In this document: piece after piece, positions 1 through 8,729 of the stretch
Position numbering within the stretch: the first letter of the stretch is position 1
How the letters are laid out: each line of letters starts with the position of its first letter
Source of the DNA: Spongiibacter tropicus DSM 19543
Lineage (GTDB): Bacteria; Pseudomonadota; Gammaproteobacteria; Pseudomonadales; Spongiibacteraceae
NCBI RefSeq assembly: GCF_000420325.1
Contig: NZ_ATUS01000001.1
Coordinates: 1,368,463-1,432,462, forward strand
DNA length: 64,000 nt
Direction: 5' to 3'
The notes under the pieces: generated by a model
What the model was told of the DNA's origin: nothing
Databases searched by the model: none
The model's input: the letters and a program-made list of their open reading frames with translations, nothing else
Program-made: the position numbers and the translations under genes

Positions 1-2905
1 CCAAGAAGTCAATCCAAAAAGGTATGCAGTCTAAGTCGATGGATTTTAAATGACTCAAAAAATTATCTACTGTTTCTTCATTAATATCGTTCTCTGATAG
101 TTGGGAATACCAACAAGTTATCCAGGAATTCTTCCATCTAAAGATTTTTGAATCAATGAAGTCATATATTTCCTGGGAATCATTATTTTCCAGTAAAAAA
201 TTCATGATGCCATGAGGGTTTAGTGAAAAAATATCATCGTGCTCAAGATAGCTAGATACTATATCTAAAAAATTATCAGGGTGGGTTTCAGCTAAAACTC
301 TAAATACTATTTGAAGCCCTTCGCTTAAGGAGTAATCTCTTTCTCTTCCTGTGAGTGAGTTGTATAAATCTATGCACTGATCAAAGAAACTTTTGATTTC
401 ATCAAGGGTTTTATCTGAAAAATAAGATGATACTTGTTCTTTCCTGTAGTTTTTATAGTCCTCATAGCTCATTTCGAGCATTCTTCTCTCAGTTCGATCT
501 TCCAGTAGAAGGTTTGATATATCCAAAGTGGTATTTTTAAATTCGGCATCCCAATTGTCAGGATAAGAGATTTTTGTTGATTTGAGCTTCTCGGTTAGAT
601 CGTCAACAAGTAGACAGTGAGAGGTGTTTTCACTATCTAATTTACTTACTATATATTTTTCCAGCGCTGGAAGATCAGATAGCGCCATTTCTCCACCGTT
701 GAACGGTATGCGGGTTGTGTAATGCTTTAGTAATTCGTTTACGCTCTGTGTGTATTTCTCGTTATTTAATATGCGTGAAATCCCAGAAAAAATCCTTTCT
801 CTAATTGGTGTAATGTATTCGTCAGGCGTTAAGCGAAATGTCAATATATTAATAGACATACCTTTGGATCTGTGCTCACGATGCTCTACCGCCAAATATT
901 CTTTAGCTGAAAGTATAAAAAGCCTTGTAAATAGGTGGCTGTTACCTTCATCCATGCGTTCGTATAGCTTGTCGATCACAAGCTTTTGCACCGGATAGCC
1001 ATATCTAAGGTCGTTGAGTTTAAAGTTATATGTTTCTGTGAGGCAATGTATTACAGAATCTAATGGCTCGCTTGTTTTATCGATATAATTTAGTATCATT
1101 TCGAGTGAAATGTTTAACTCACTTTCGCCATAAAACCGGAAGCTTGTTAACAAGCTTATAATTTGATCTTTGCATGAATTATTATTTTTTTTCTCAAAGT
1201 TCTGCTTTTCCCAGTCTATTTCTTCTTTCTCAATGCTTTCTATTAGTTCTTTCGAATATGAAAGAGATTCTGTTGGCAAAGCAAACCAGAAAGAGTTTAG
1301 AAAAGAGAGGGTGTCCACCTGATTCTTGGTTTTTAAAAAATTGAATATGTCGATTACTTGGCTACGAATTTTGGCTATTACTTCTTTGTGATCAAATGAA
1401 TTTATTACAGGGTTCAGAGAATCTACGACTCTTTGTTTCTGAGAGGGGTAAAAACTCTCAATTAGCACAGAAAAAGGCATTATTTCATCTTTGAAAACGG
1501 CAATATAAAATAAATATGTTGATAGAACTTGATCGGAGATCTTAACAACTTCTTCTTCATATAAATCAACAATTTCATTTTTGTGCAGTGTCTTTACGCT
1601 CTCCCAGAAATCTGAGTGATCAATACCAAATACACTATTGATCATGCTTGATTGTTCTTCGTTCTCTTTATCTACTCTTCTGTAAAATGATATGGCACAT
1701 GCAACACGCATTAAGTGATCGTTGGAGATAATATCTTTTACGCTTTTGTTGTTTCCGAAATAATCATCATATAGCGAAGCAACGTTCGCTATTGATGCAA
1801 TCTGTTGTGATTCGGTGGCGACCTTTGAGGCCATAATAGCTAATCGTGGATTCCCGCCAGATATATCTATAATGCGGTCTTGGTATTCGTGATTTTTTAT
1901 TTCAAAAAGTGTTTCGATAAGTTCTTTGATTTGCTCGTCGGTAAGAGGGGATATTGATAGTTCCTGAACCTTTGAGAAGTTTTTCGACTTTTCAACGACA
2001 TTATCTCTTGCATAGTCTCGAACGGTTGCAATTATTTTAAAAGTCCTATCTTGGTCTTGTTCATTTAAGTAATGAAGAAGATAGTCGATACGGTTGTCTA
2101 GCCTGTTAGCATCATCAATGAACACTAGGTAATGCCCAGGCTCACTCAAATGAGATGTTATGTCGTTATATAAATCGGCACCTTTATCGAATACGCAATA
2201 TACCTTGAGCGCAGGGTTAATTTGCTTGCATCGCTTGGCAAGGTTTATGCAGAAGAGAGTTTTTCCAACCCCTGCGGGGCCAGATACAATAAGCAAGTCA
2301 TCTTTTTCAAGTAATGAAACACATTGAGAGATGTTTTCGTCCTGAAAAAGCAAATCATGGTTTATTGGAGTTGTTAGATTGTTGTTTCCATACCTTTCTA
2401 TAAAATCATCTGGCTCCAATAGCTGTCCCGTATCTAATGGTAGATCGAGATACAGCTCCGACAGTCTGGGGTGGGTGTTTTGTATGCTGAGTGCAATTGG
2501 GTCTATCCCATATAGAGAAAGCTTTATTGAATTGTTCTTACACAATCGGGTAAGGTGGTTAATCTCATCGGTTGCCAGCTTGGCAAGATGACATAGTATA
2601 ATTTCGCTAATGCTCTCTTTCTTAATCCCAGTCTTGGTTTCATCTAGACACTTATTGATATCATCTTCAAACTTGCTAGCTAAGTTCTTTTCTTGAGATG
2701 AATATTCGGAAAATATGTACGATCCATCCTCTTGAAGAATTAAGCTGTCAGGGGTTCCCTGAACTACTTTGTTAGTAGTTTGCATCATTCCAATGGAATT
2801 TATATTTTCATATCCTTTCCTATGCAGCCAATCATCACATAATCTCTGGAAAGCTCCACCTTCCATTTCAAGCAACTTATATTTTATTTGGTTGATGCTT
2901 GCCAT
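1..2905 (-). CDS. STAND NTPase with N-terminal PD-(D/E)XK-like nuclease domain (partial, runs off left edge)
   Basis: I translated this by hand. It reads open for 968 codons from ATG at 2905 to base 1 with no stop, so the C-terminus is outside the window. Residues ~50-70 show GTPDSLI, a beta-strand pair and FSEYSSQEK, the layout of a PD-(D/E)XK (Mrr-like) nuclease core. A P-loop GPAGVGKT lies near residue 212, a Walker B-like LVFIDDAN near 262, and a sensor-like IIATVRD about 30 residues later, as in nSTAND3-type NTPases. The remaining ~650 residues look helical and repeat-like, as expected of a STAND sensor. The gene is AT-rich compared with the chromosome. This architecture is typical of Avs-like anti-phage STAND proteins; the exact family is not settled here. 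It starts 93 bp after an attC in the same direction, so it may itself be an integron cassette. Confidence 0.8.
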   Translation of the reverse strand, partial: MASINQIKYKLLEMEGGAFQRLCDDWLHRKGYENINSIGMMQTTNKVVQGTPDSLILQEDGSYIFSEYSSQEKNLASKFEDDINKCLDETKTGIKKESISEIILCHLAKLATDEINHLTRLCKNNSIKLSLYGIDPIALSIQNTHPRLSELYLDLPLDTGQLLEPDDFIERYGNNNLTTPINHDLLFQDENISQCVSLLEKDDLLIVSGPAGVGKTLFCINLAKRCKQINPALKVYCVFDKGADLYNDITSHLSEPGHYLVFIDDANRLDNRIDYLLHYLNEQDQDRTFKIIATVRDYARDNVVEKSKNFSKVQELSISPLTDEQIKELIETLFEIKNHEYQDRIIDISGGNPRLAIMASKVATESQQIASIANVASLYDDYFGNNKSVKDIISNDHLMRVACAISFYRRVDKENEEQSSMINSVFGIDHSDFWESVKTLHKNEIVDLYEEEVVKISDQVLSTYLFYIAVFKDEIMPFSVLIESFYPSQKQRVVDSLNPVINSFDHKEVIAKIRSQVIDIFNFLKTKNQVDTLSFLNSFWFALPTESLSYSKELIESIEKEEIDWEKQNFEKKNNNSCKDQIISLLTSFRFYGESELNISLEMILNYIDKTSEPLDSVIHCLTETYNFKLNDLRYGYPVQKLVIDKLYERMDEGNSHLFTRLFILSAKEYLAVEHREHRSKGMSINILTFRLTPDEYITPIRERIFSGISRILNNEKYTQSVNELLKHYTTRIPFNGGEMALSDLPALEKYIVSKLDSENTSHCLLVDDLTEKLKSTKISYPDNWDAEFKNTTLDISNLLLEDRTERRMLEMSYEDYKNYRKEQVSSYFSDKTLDEIKSFFDQCIDLYNSLTGRERDYSLSEGLQIVFRVLAETHPDNFLDIVSSYLEHDDIFSLNPHGIMNFLLENNDSQEIYDFIDSKIFRWKNSWITCWYSQLSENDINEETVDNFLSHLKSIDLDCIPFWIDFL

Positions 2906-2997
2906 GCTTCAATAACTCCATATAAGAAAGGGTCAGTGGCTTAATATCTACGATATTTATGACCGCTTTGGGTCGAAATCAGACTACTACGACCACC

Positions 2998-3090
2998 TTA
3001 TAACGCCCGGCTTTGGGGCGGACTTGTAGCCGCAAAGCGGCGGAAAGGCCGTCCCAGCCCCGAAGGGGCGACAACAGCCGTTTGTTAGGC
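2998..3090 (-). repeat. attC recombination site of the catB-type cassette
   Basis: On the minus strand the site runs from GCCTAAC (3090-3084, overlapping the TAA stop of the acetyltransferase gene) to GCGTTATAA (ending at 2998). The body contains inverted GC-rich arms (GCCCCTTCGGGGC, CCGCCGCTTTGCGGC) that can fold into the imperfect hairpin expected of an attC. Position and orientation match a cassette attC directly after its gene. Confidence 0.8.
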
Positions 3091-3717
3091 ACTTGAACGC
3101 TGCCAAAAATGGTACAAGCCTGCAATATCAGACGAGCACAAAAGAGGCATTGCTTCTTTAATTTGCTCTAACGGCCAATCCCACCACTTCATATCTAGCA
3201 ACATTGAAATTTCCTGTTCTGAAAAGCGCTTCTTTATCTCTTTTGCAGGGTTGCCACCAACAATTGTGTATGGCTCTATATCTTTGGTAACCAAAGCCCG
3301 ACTGCCAATTACCGCTCCATGGCCAACCTTTACTCCAGGCATAATCATTGCTTCAGAGCCAATCCACACGTCGTTTCCTATGACGGTATCACCTGCTGCC
3401 TGGAAAGCATCAATTGATTCCGAAAATGCCGGTTCCTCATTCATATAGAAAAAAGGGAATGATGTAACCCAATCATATCGGTGACCTTGATTTCCAGCCA
3501 TGATAAAAGATGCGCCCGTCCCTATGGAGCAAAAGCTTCCAATTATCAATTTATCAACGTCATCACGATCAGGCAGGAGGTAGCGAGCGCAATCATCAAA
3601 TGAATGTCCGTGGTAATAGCCTGAATAATAGCTATAACGGCCTACCTTGATATTTGGGTTCTTTACCTGTTCGACGAGAGGTTTTCCCTTAAACGGGCTC
3701 TCAAAATAGTTCTTCAT
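3085..3717 (-). CDS. catB: Type B chloramphenicol/xenobiotic O-acetyltransferase (CatB-like)
   Basis: A 210-residue protein from ATG 3717, the usual CatB size. It begins [12 protein letters not shown] and contains [18 protein letters not shown], a left-handed beta-helix hexapeptide region ([28 protein letters not shown]) and [14 protein letters not shown], all hallmarks of the XAT/CatB family that acetylates chloramphenicol with acetyl-CoA. An upstream in-frame start at 3732 would add five residues unlike the family. The gene is a cassette: its stop overlaps the attC, and the upstream boundary GTTAGGC sits at 3753-3759. It resembles catB genes carried on resistance integrons closely enough for the family to be clear. 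Whether it confers resistance cannot be read from sequence. Confidence 0.93.
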   Translation of the reverse strand: MKNYFESPFKGKPLVEQVKNPNIKVGRYSYYSGYYHGHSFDDCARYLLPDRDDVDKLIIGSFCSIGTGASFIMAGNQGHRYDWVTSFPFFYMNEEPAFSESIDAFQAAGDTVIGNDVWIGSEAMIMPGVKVGHGAVIGSRALVTKDIEPYTIVGGNPAKEIKKRFSEQEISMLLDMKWWDWPLEQIKEAMPLLCSSDIAGLYHFWQRSSA

Positions 3718-3752
3718 ATAATTCCACACCAAAAATCTGCAACAACACCGTT

Positions 3753-3789
3753 GCCTAACAGCCTGTTTATGAGGCCTGCGGCCTCATAA
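3753..3789. repeat. Cassette/attI junction and adjacent perfect hairpin
   Basis: GTTAGGC (minus strand, 3759-3753) is a consensus integron crossover site and marks the 5' boundary of the catB cassette. Directly beyond it, TTATGAGGCC (3767-3776) and GGCCTCATAA (3780-3789) form a perfect 10-bp stem with a 3-nt loop. This is the expected place for the attI of the decayed integron. The role of the hairpin is unknown. Confidence 0.5.
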
Positions 3790-3973
3790 TAAATATTATC
3801 GGGCGGCCATCTATCACGCCGGCTATTTTTTGACTGCCCTTTAACCCATTGTTTTTAAAAATGTATTTCGAAATCAGGTTTCGTCGCGATGAATAACAGG
3901 GCCATTTCACTGGCAGGAAGGAGCTATCGGGATACGCTGTGCACATACAGCTTTTTTGACAGGGAGTGTCATT

Positions 3974-4220
3974 ATGAGCGCTTCACCATTCCTTCGGTCA
4001 TTGCGGGGCACATGCTAGTGCGTCGCTACTGTCTTTCTACAGTAAAGTCGTACCGCTACTGGATCAAGCTTTTCATTATGGTTGATGGCAAGTCGCCTCT
4101 GACGGAGGGGGCTGGCACATCGATGGAGCTTGTTCTTGTTATCTCATCGGTGAGCGCTGCGCGCCACGACACGCTGGTTGTTTTGCGCCTTGAGCAAAAA
4201 GGGCCGGGAGGTGCGCCTTC
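3974..4220 (+). pseudogene. Decayed integron integrase (intI remnant)
   Basis: ATG at 3974 opens MSASPFLRSLRG, matching the start of integron integrases. After a frame change near 4008 the match continues as HMLVRRYCLSTVKSYRYWIK, equivalent to the N-terminal SAM-like domain of the intact integrase at 31579 (GYSLRTEKTYLYWKRKFI). Further frame changes follow, and similarity fades after ~4220; no catalytic R-H-R-Y region survives. The 5' leaders also match (TTTTGACA, then TGTC and ATG within about 30 bp). The remnant points away from the catB cassette, exactly the geometry of intI next to attI. Frame breaks were found by eye. Confidence 0.7.
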
Positions 4221-4366
4221 CCAGCAAGGCGCTCTAGAGGCGCACGGAGAATTTATCACCGTAGGTACTCGGCAGGCCGTATTGCTGAAGCAAGGTGGGC
4301 TTCGATGCGTCGATGCCTTAACACCGGCAAGCAAGTGATACCTGCGCATCGCCCTTCGCTAGACAT

Positions 4367-4399
4367 AAAAAAAGCCCCGCCGGCATCGCCGACGGGGCT
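4367..4399 (-). terminator. Rho-independent terminator of fusA2
   Basis: On the minus strand, AGCCCCGTCGGC pairs with GCCGGCGGGGCT around a short loop and is followed by a run of seven T. It lies 24 bp past the fusA2 stop. Confidence 0.88.
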
Positions 4400-4422
4400 C
4401 TGTTCAAGAAAAGGCCTGAAAC

Positions 4423-6507
4423 TTACTTGGCGGCTCTTTTCTCTTTCTCTTTTGCAATCACTTCTTCAGCCACGTTGGCGGGGCACGGTGCGTAGTGCGA
4501 GAACTCCATGGAGAACTGGCCACGACCGGAAGTCATGGTACGCAGGGTGCTGATGTAGCCAAACATTTCTGACAGTGGTACATCGGCCTTGATGCGAACG
4601 CCAGTTGTACCGGCTTCTTGACCAGAGATCATGCCACGGCGACGGTTCAGGTCACCGATAACGTCACCGACGTTGTCTTCGGGGCTGAATACGTCAACTT
4701 TCATCACCGGCTCAAGCAGCTGAGCACCGGCCTTAGGCATAGTCTGACGGAATGCACCTTTAGCAGCGATTTCGAAGGCTACTGCCGAGGAGTCAACCGC
4801 GTGGTAAGCACCGTCGTGCAGGTTAATCGCAACGTCCAGAACCGGGAATCCAGCCAGCGGACCGGTTTCCATCATCGACTTGAAGCCCTTCTCGATAGCC
4901 GGGAAGAATTCCTTCGGTACGTTACCGCCCACAACAGAGGTGGTGAAGGTGAAGCCAGTGTTCGGCTCGCCGGGCTCAATGGTGTAGTCGATCTTACCGA
5001 ACTGACCAGAACCACCAGACTGCTTCTTGTGCGTGTAGCTGTCTTCAACTTTCTGAGTAATGGTTTCGCGGTAGGCAACCTGCGGCTGACCAACAACCAG
5101 CTCAACGCCGTAAGTCCGCTTGAGGATGTCGACCTTGATATCCAGGTGAAGCTCACCCATGCCTTTCAGGATGGTCTCGCCAGAATCTTCATCAGTTTCG
5201 ACTCGGAAAGTGGGGTCTTCAGCAACCATCTTGCCGATCGCAACACCCATCTTCTCGGTTGAGCTCTTGTCTTTAGCCGCCACGGCAATAGAGATAACCG
5301 GCTCAGGGAACACCATTGCTTCCAGCGTACAGGGGTGATCTGGATCGCACAGAGTGTGACCGGTTTGCACATTTTTCATGCCAACAATCGCAATGATGTC
5401 GCCCGCTTGCGCATTGCTCAACTCATTACGCTCATCAGCTTGCATCTCACACATGCGACCAACACGCTCCGTTTTACCCGTGAACGAGTTAAGAATCGTG
5501 TCGCCTTTTTTGAGCTTGCCGGAGTAGATGCGGATAAAGGTCAAAGCACCGAAACGGTCGTCCATGATCTTAAATGCCAGAGCGCGGAACGGCTCGTCAG
5601 CAGAAACGGTCGCGTATTGGCCAGTCGGGGTACCTTCTTCGTCAGTCAGCGGCTGGGGGTTAACCTCAGTCGGGCTGGGCAGGTAGTCAACAACGGCATC
5701 CAGAACCAACTGCATACCTTTGTTTTTGAAGGCAGAACCACAGTAAGTCGGGAAAAACGCCAGCTCCAGCGTGCCTTTGCGGATACAACGCTTGATGTCG
5801 TCGATAGAAGGCTCTTCACCTTCCATGTACGCCATCATTACGTCATCGTCCATCTCAACAGCCGTTTCAATCAGCTGCTCGCGGTACATGGCTACATCTT
5901 CTTCCATGTCAGCAGGAACGTCGGTGATCTCGTAGTTTTCAGGCAAGCCTGAATCGTCCCAGATGTAAGCTTTGTTGCTCAGCAGATCAACAACGCCTTT
6001 GAACTCGTCTTCACGGCCAATCGGCAGGGTCATGATCAGCGGTGTTGCGCCCAATACTTTCTTAACCTGCTCGGTAACACGCAGGAAATCCGCACCAATA
6101 CGGTCGAGCTTGTTAACAAAAATCAGACGAGAAACTTTGGAATCGTTCGCATAGCGCCAGTTGGTCTCAGACTGGGGCTCAACGCCGCCAGAGCCACAGA
6201 ATACGCCGATGCCGCCGTCCAGAACTTTCAGCGAGCGGTAAACTTCAACGGTAAAGTCGACGTGTCCAGGGGTGTCTATGACGTTCAGGCGGTGGCCCTT
6301 CCATTCACAGGTCACAGCAGCCGACTGAATGGTAATACCACGCTCAGCTTCCTGCTCCATGAAGTCGGTAGTCGATTCACCCTCGTGAGTCTCACCGAGC
6401 TTGTGAATTTTACCCGTGAGCTTGAGGATACGCTCAGTAGTGGTGGTTTTTCCGGCATCAACGTGGGCGAAAATACCGATATTGCGGTAAAAGGATAGAT
6501 CAGTCAC
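4423..6507 (-). CDS. fusA2: Translation elongation factor G, second paralogue (EF-G2)
   Basis: Full-length 694-residue EF-G: the GTPase that drives ribosomal translocation and, with RRF, recycling. G1 motif [12 protein letters not shown], switch/G2 region [10 protein letters not shown]3 [11 protein letters not shown] and G4 NKLDR are intact, followed by domains II-V ending [12 protein letters not shown]. The start is GTG (6507-6505). The gene stands alone rather than in an rpsL-rpsG-fusA-tuf operon and resembles the additional EF-G found in Pseudomonas, Hahella and relatives ([17 protein letters not shown] start). It is therefore probably a paralogue; the canonical copy should be elsewhere in the genome. 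It has its own terminator and separates the decayed integron from the rhs region. Confidence 0.95.
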   Translation of the reverse strand: MTDLSFYRNIGIFAHVDAGKTTTTERILKLTGKIHKLGETHEGESTTDFMEQEAERGITIQSAAVTCEWKGHRLNVIDTPGHVDFTVEVYRSLKVLDGGIGVFCGSGGVEPQSETNWRYANDSKVSRLIFVNKLDRIGADFLRVTEQVKKVLGATPLIMTLPIGREDEFKGVVDLLSNKAYIWDDSGLPENYEITDVPADMEEDVAMYREQLIETAVEMDDDVMMAYMEGEEPSIDDIKRCIRKGTLELAFFPTYCGSAFKNKGMQLVLDAVVDYLPSPTEVNPQPLTDEEGTPTGQYATVSADEPFRALAFKIMDDRFGALTFIRIYSGKLKKGDTILNSFTGKTERVGRMCEMQADERNELSNAQAGDIIAIVGMKNVQTGHTLCDPDHPCTLEAMVFPEPVISIAVAAKDKSSTEKMGVAIGKMVAEDPTFRVETDEDSGETILKGMGELHLDIKVDILKRTYGVELVVGQPQVAYRETITQKVEDSYTHKKQSGGSGQFGKIDYTIEPGEPNTGFTFTTSVVGGNVPKEFFPAIEKGFKSMMETGPLAGFPVLDVAINLHDGAYHAVDSSAVAFEIAAKGAFRQTMPKAGAQLLEPVMKVDVFSPEDNVGDVIGDLNRRRGMISGQEAGTTGVRIKADVPLSEMFGYISTLRTMTSGRGQFSMEFSHYAPCPANVAEEVIAKEKEKRAAK

Positions 6508-6904
6508 GGCGGTCTCTAAATAAGCTGGGTTGAAAATGGTTCGCTACGATACTGGAAGTGAGGAAAAATTTCTCTACTATTTTGGGAAATTATGCTAATC
6601 CGGGCCAAATTTTTCCCTAAAAAGCCGTCACAAAGCCCCAAATGGCGCAAGTTCGAGGTCAAACGACTAGCAGACGCCCCCCTCCCCAGCCCGTCACCTG
6701 TCAGAGAGCGAGCAGCCTCAGCGACGAGTCCCTGACGTCCCCTCCCCAGACCATCACTCGTCAGAGGAGCTAGCAGCCTCCGCAACGAGTTCCTACCGCG
6801 TTAAAGCTCCCCCCAATGAAAAGTGGGAGTAATGAACGCCAACCAAGAACGTTGACTTGGTCAGCAAGCGGGCCTGGCCGAGAGCGCATAACTCTCCATA
6901 GCGG
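6508..6904. other. Non-coding stretch upstream of fusA2
   Basis: About 400 bp with no convincing gene. The part next to 6507 must hold the fusA2 promoter; I could not fix its elements with confidence. A two-copy tandem repeat lies at 6681-6800. The short open frame here reads through that repeat and looks accidental. Confidence 0.6.
6681..6800. repeat. Two-copy 60-bp imperfect tandem repeat
   Basis: Copies 6681-6740 and 6741-6800 both start CCTCCCCAG and share GTCAGAG, AGCAGCCTC and ACGAGT at the same offsets with scattered substitutions. It does not look coding. Confidence 0.65.
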
Positions 6905-7237
6905 CTAGCGGCAAATACTTCCTTGACAGCTCTCATTGCCTGTCAGACGAACTGAAGGATCATTGGGTTAATAGATAGAGCTATCTCCATCGCCTGGATG
7001 AATCGCTCCCATAAATCCATCACCACGGCGTTCGTCATGGATTATTGGATTTGTGACTCCTTGACGCTCTGCTGATAACGGGCCAAGGTTAACTCCCGCA
7101 CTCACAGCCTGGCGATACATCCATTGCAAAGCCACGTCAGACAAATCGCTGTCGGCGTAACCGCCGCCCACACCGGAATGCACGCCAATAAATCCCTGAT
7201 CAACTCGGGTTGAAAACGGCCTTCCTATATCGCACAA
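6905..7237 (-). pseudogene. Orphan C-terminal end of an RHS/Tle1-type toxin (first decayed copy)
   Basis: The readable part (6968-7237) carries GFIGVHSGVGGGYADSDL and NPIIHDERR, nearly identical to the end of the phospholipase domain of the full RHS protein at 8730-13904. It includes the His-containing motif but neither the Ser motif nor the RHS core. A stop at 6968-6970 replaces a Tyr of the intact copy, and similarity (PNDP, then TGN) continues past it to about 6905. There is no upstream RHS core, so it cannot be an active toxin. It most likely derives from a displaced or duplicated toxin tip that is now decaying. Confidence 0.8.
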
Positions 7238-7307
7238 CGACTTCTTTTTTAGCCCTTAACACATAGCCACATGGCACTGCTATGGAATTTCTATCAGGCC
7301 GTACTTT

Positions 7308-7904
7308 TTATTTATGCAAATCATCTAAATATTCTTGCGCCCTATGGTCCAAATGCGCCTCAGCACTACACCAAAAATCAGGAGAAACAGGCCATCCTCG
7401 CTCTTTTATTTTTCTTAAGTTTTCTTCAGCAACATACTTTAATCGACTAAAAATATACCCATCACAAAAACGAAGACCCGTACCCTCATCCATACTCACC
7501 CAAGACAACCCAAGAGAATCATCACTCAAAATACTAACAAATATATTTCCCTTATAATCCCCACCCAGACATTGATTTAAATATATTTTCCTTTCCGTAT
7601 AACTTTCATCGATATCGTACTTCCACCCAACCACCAAGTATTCCGGCAAGCGCTTAAACTCAAAAAAATTAACCCCTCCTCCCGCCCTATTCTTGAATGG
7701 CATAACCCTTAACGACGATCCGTATACATATTTATTCTTGTCCGTTTTAATCCACGGATTAAACAATGTTTCCCCGGTATCATTATGCAACGAAAACCCG
7801 ATTAGCCGGGAATCAAAAGAACCACACCCACCCACCAACCACGCGGCAATCAATAACACAACCAGCTTAACCGTCTTCGTATGATTAAAATTTTGACCAA
7901 ACAT
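7308..7904 (-). CDS. Putative immunity lipoprotein, paralogue of the one at 8164
   Basis: About 198 residues from ATG 7904 (an ATG at 7910 is equally possible). A hydrophobic segment ends in LVGGC, a lipobox-like cleavage site, suggesting an outer- or inner-membrane lipoprotein facing the periplasm. The mature part shares HNDTG, a PEYL-V-W pattern, an EKK/ERKI strand, a GDI/GNIFVS strand, LSWV and CDGYIFS with the protein at 8164-8718. It lies between two decayed toxin tips. Lipoproteins next to Tle1/DUF2235 phospholipases are usually their periplasmic immunity proteins, so I infer that role. The fold may be DUF2931-like, but I cannot confirm that. Confidence 0.6.
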   Translation of the reverse strand: MFGQNFNHTKTVKLVVLLIAAWLVGGCGSFDSRLIGFSLHNDTGETLFNPWIKTDKNKYVYGSSLRVMPFKNRAGGGVNFFEFKRLPEYLVVGWKYDIDESYTERKIYLNQCLGGDYKGNIFVSILSDDSLGLSWVSMDEGTGLRFCDGYIFSRLKYVAEENLRKIKERGWPVSPDFWCSAEAHLDHRAQEYLDDLHK

Positions 7905-8136
7905 CCTCATCCAACCATTGATTATATTCATCCATATCGACCGCCCCCCTTTCGCTATCATCGGAACTCTCGTTAATCAGGTATTCCAAATTCGGAAACT
8001 GAGGCGCTGCTCGTTGCTGTACGGCGTTCGTCATGGATTATTGGATTTTCGACCCTTTGATTCCCTGCTGACAAGGGACCAAGGTTCACACCCGCACCCA
8101 CGACCTGTTGACACATCCGTTGCAAAGCCACATTGA
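7885..8136 (-). pseudogene. Orphan C-terminal end of an RHS toxin (second decayed copy)
   Basis: Minus-strand reading gives VALQRMCQQVVGAGVNLGPLSA and NPIIHDERR, homologous to the intact RHS tail. After a deletion with a frame change near 8030 it continues as RAAPQFPNLEYLINE and VDMDEYNQWL, matching APQFPDLSDMINEN and VDMDEYRQWL at the very end of the intact protein, and stops at 7885-7887. The middle segment (GFMGAI through the Cys-rich tail) is missing. The end overlaps the start of the following lipoprotein gene, as in an old toxin-immunity junction. Confidence 0.8.
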
Positions 8137-8163
8137 AATAGTCACAGAATCACACTCAACAAA

Positions 8164-8718
8164 CTAGAGATAAAACCGAATATTACAACGAAATTGTATT
8201 TCAGGAATTGAATCCCAGTACTTAGGGTTTTGATAGGATTTTATCTTCGCTTTGCTTATTTCTATTTTCTTATTTGCTTCTTCTTTATAATTCGAAAATA
8301 TATAGCCACCGCAATCTTTTTTTTCCATTTTTTTATTTCTATAAACCCAAGACAACACCAACTCATCACCCGGCAATAAACTCACATATATATCACCCCA
8401 AAACCCTTTGGGAACAGAAGATCCCACGTTGATTTTTTTTTCTATCCACTCGCCATAAAGGTGCCCCTTCCAACGCACCCGCAGGTATTCAGGCACACCC
8501 AAAATACCGAGGCTTAGCGTAGTGTAAACATCATCTTCATAAGGTCTATCTGCCCCAAAATCTCGAAAGACATGCTCACCTTTTTCGTTAATCATCTCAG
8601 GCGCATATAAATCTCGCCCTGTATCGTTATGCACGGCGTAGATGATATAAGCCTTGTCATTTAAGGCACTGCATCCTTCAATAAAAAAAAATGCACTAAA
8701 AAAAATCAGATACCTCAT
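8164..8718 (-). CDS. Putative immunity lipoprotein for the RHS phospholipase toxin
   Basis: 184 residues. A short hydrophobic leader ending FFFIEGC predicts a lipoprotein signal peptide. The mature domain has HNDTGRDLYAP, PEYLRVRWKG, IYVSLLPGDELVLSW and a late CGGYIFSNY, shared with the paralogue at 7308. It begins 11 bp after the RHS toxin stop, the standard place for a cognate immunity gene. A periplasmic lipoprotein fits protection against a phospholipase acting from the periplasm, as known for Tle1-type effectors. The immunity role is inferred from position and localisation, not from a recognised family. Confidence 0.65.
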   Translation of the reverse strand: MRYLIFFSAFFFIEGCSALNDKAYIIYAVHNDTGRDLYAPEMINEKGEHVFRDFGADRPYEDDVYTTLSLGILGVPEYLRVRWKGHLYGEWIEKKINVGSSVPKGFWGDIYVSLLPGDELVLSWVYRNKKMEKKDCGGYIFSNYKEEANKKIEISKAKIKSYQNPKYWDSIPEIQFRCNIRFYL

Positions 8719-8729
8719 CCAAGGATTCC

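Noticed and set aside
3889-4338. 149-residue open frame on the plus strand
   Set aside because: Only the middle matches anything, and that match is to IntI in changing frames; it is a by-product of the integrase remnant.
4618-5952. Long open frames antisense to fusA2
   Set aside because: Mirror frames of a highly conserved, codon-biased gene; no family similarity of their own.
6516-6785. 89-residue minus-strand frame upstream of fusA2
   Set aside because: Reads through a 60-bp tandem repeat and has no motif, leader or plausible start site.
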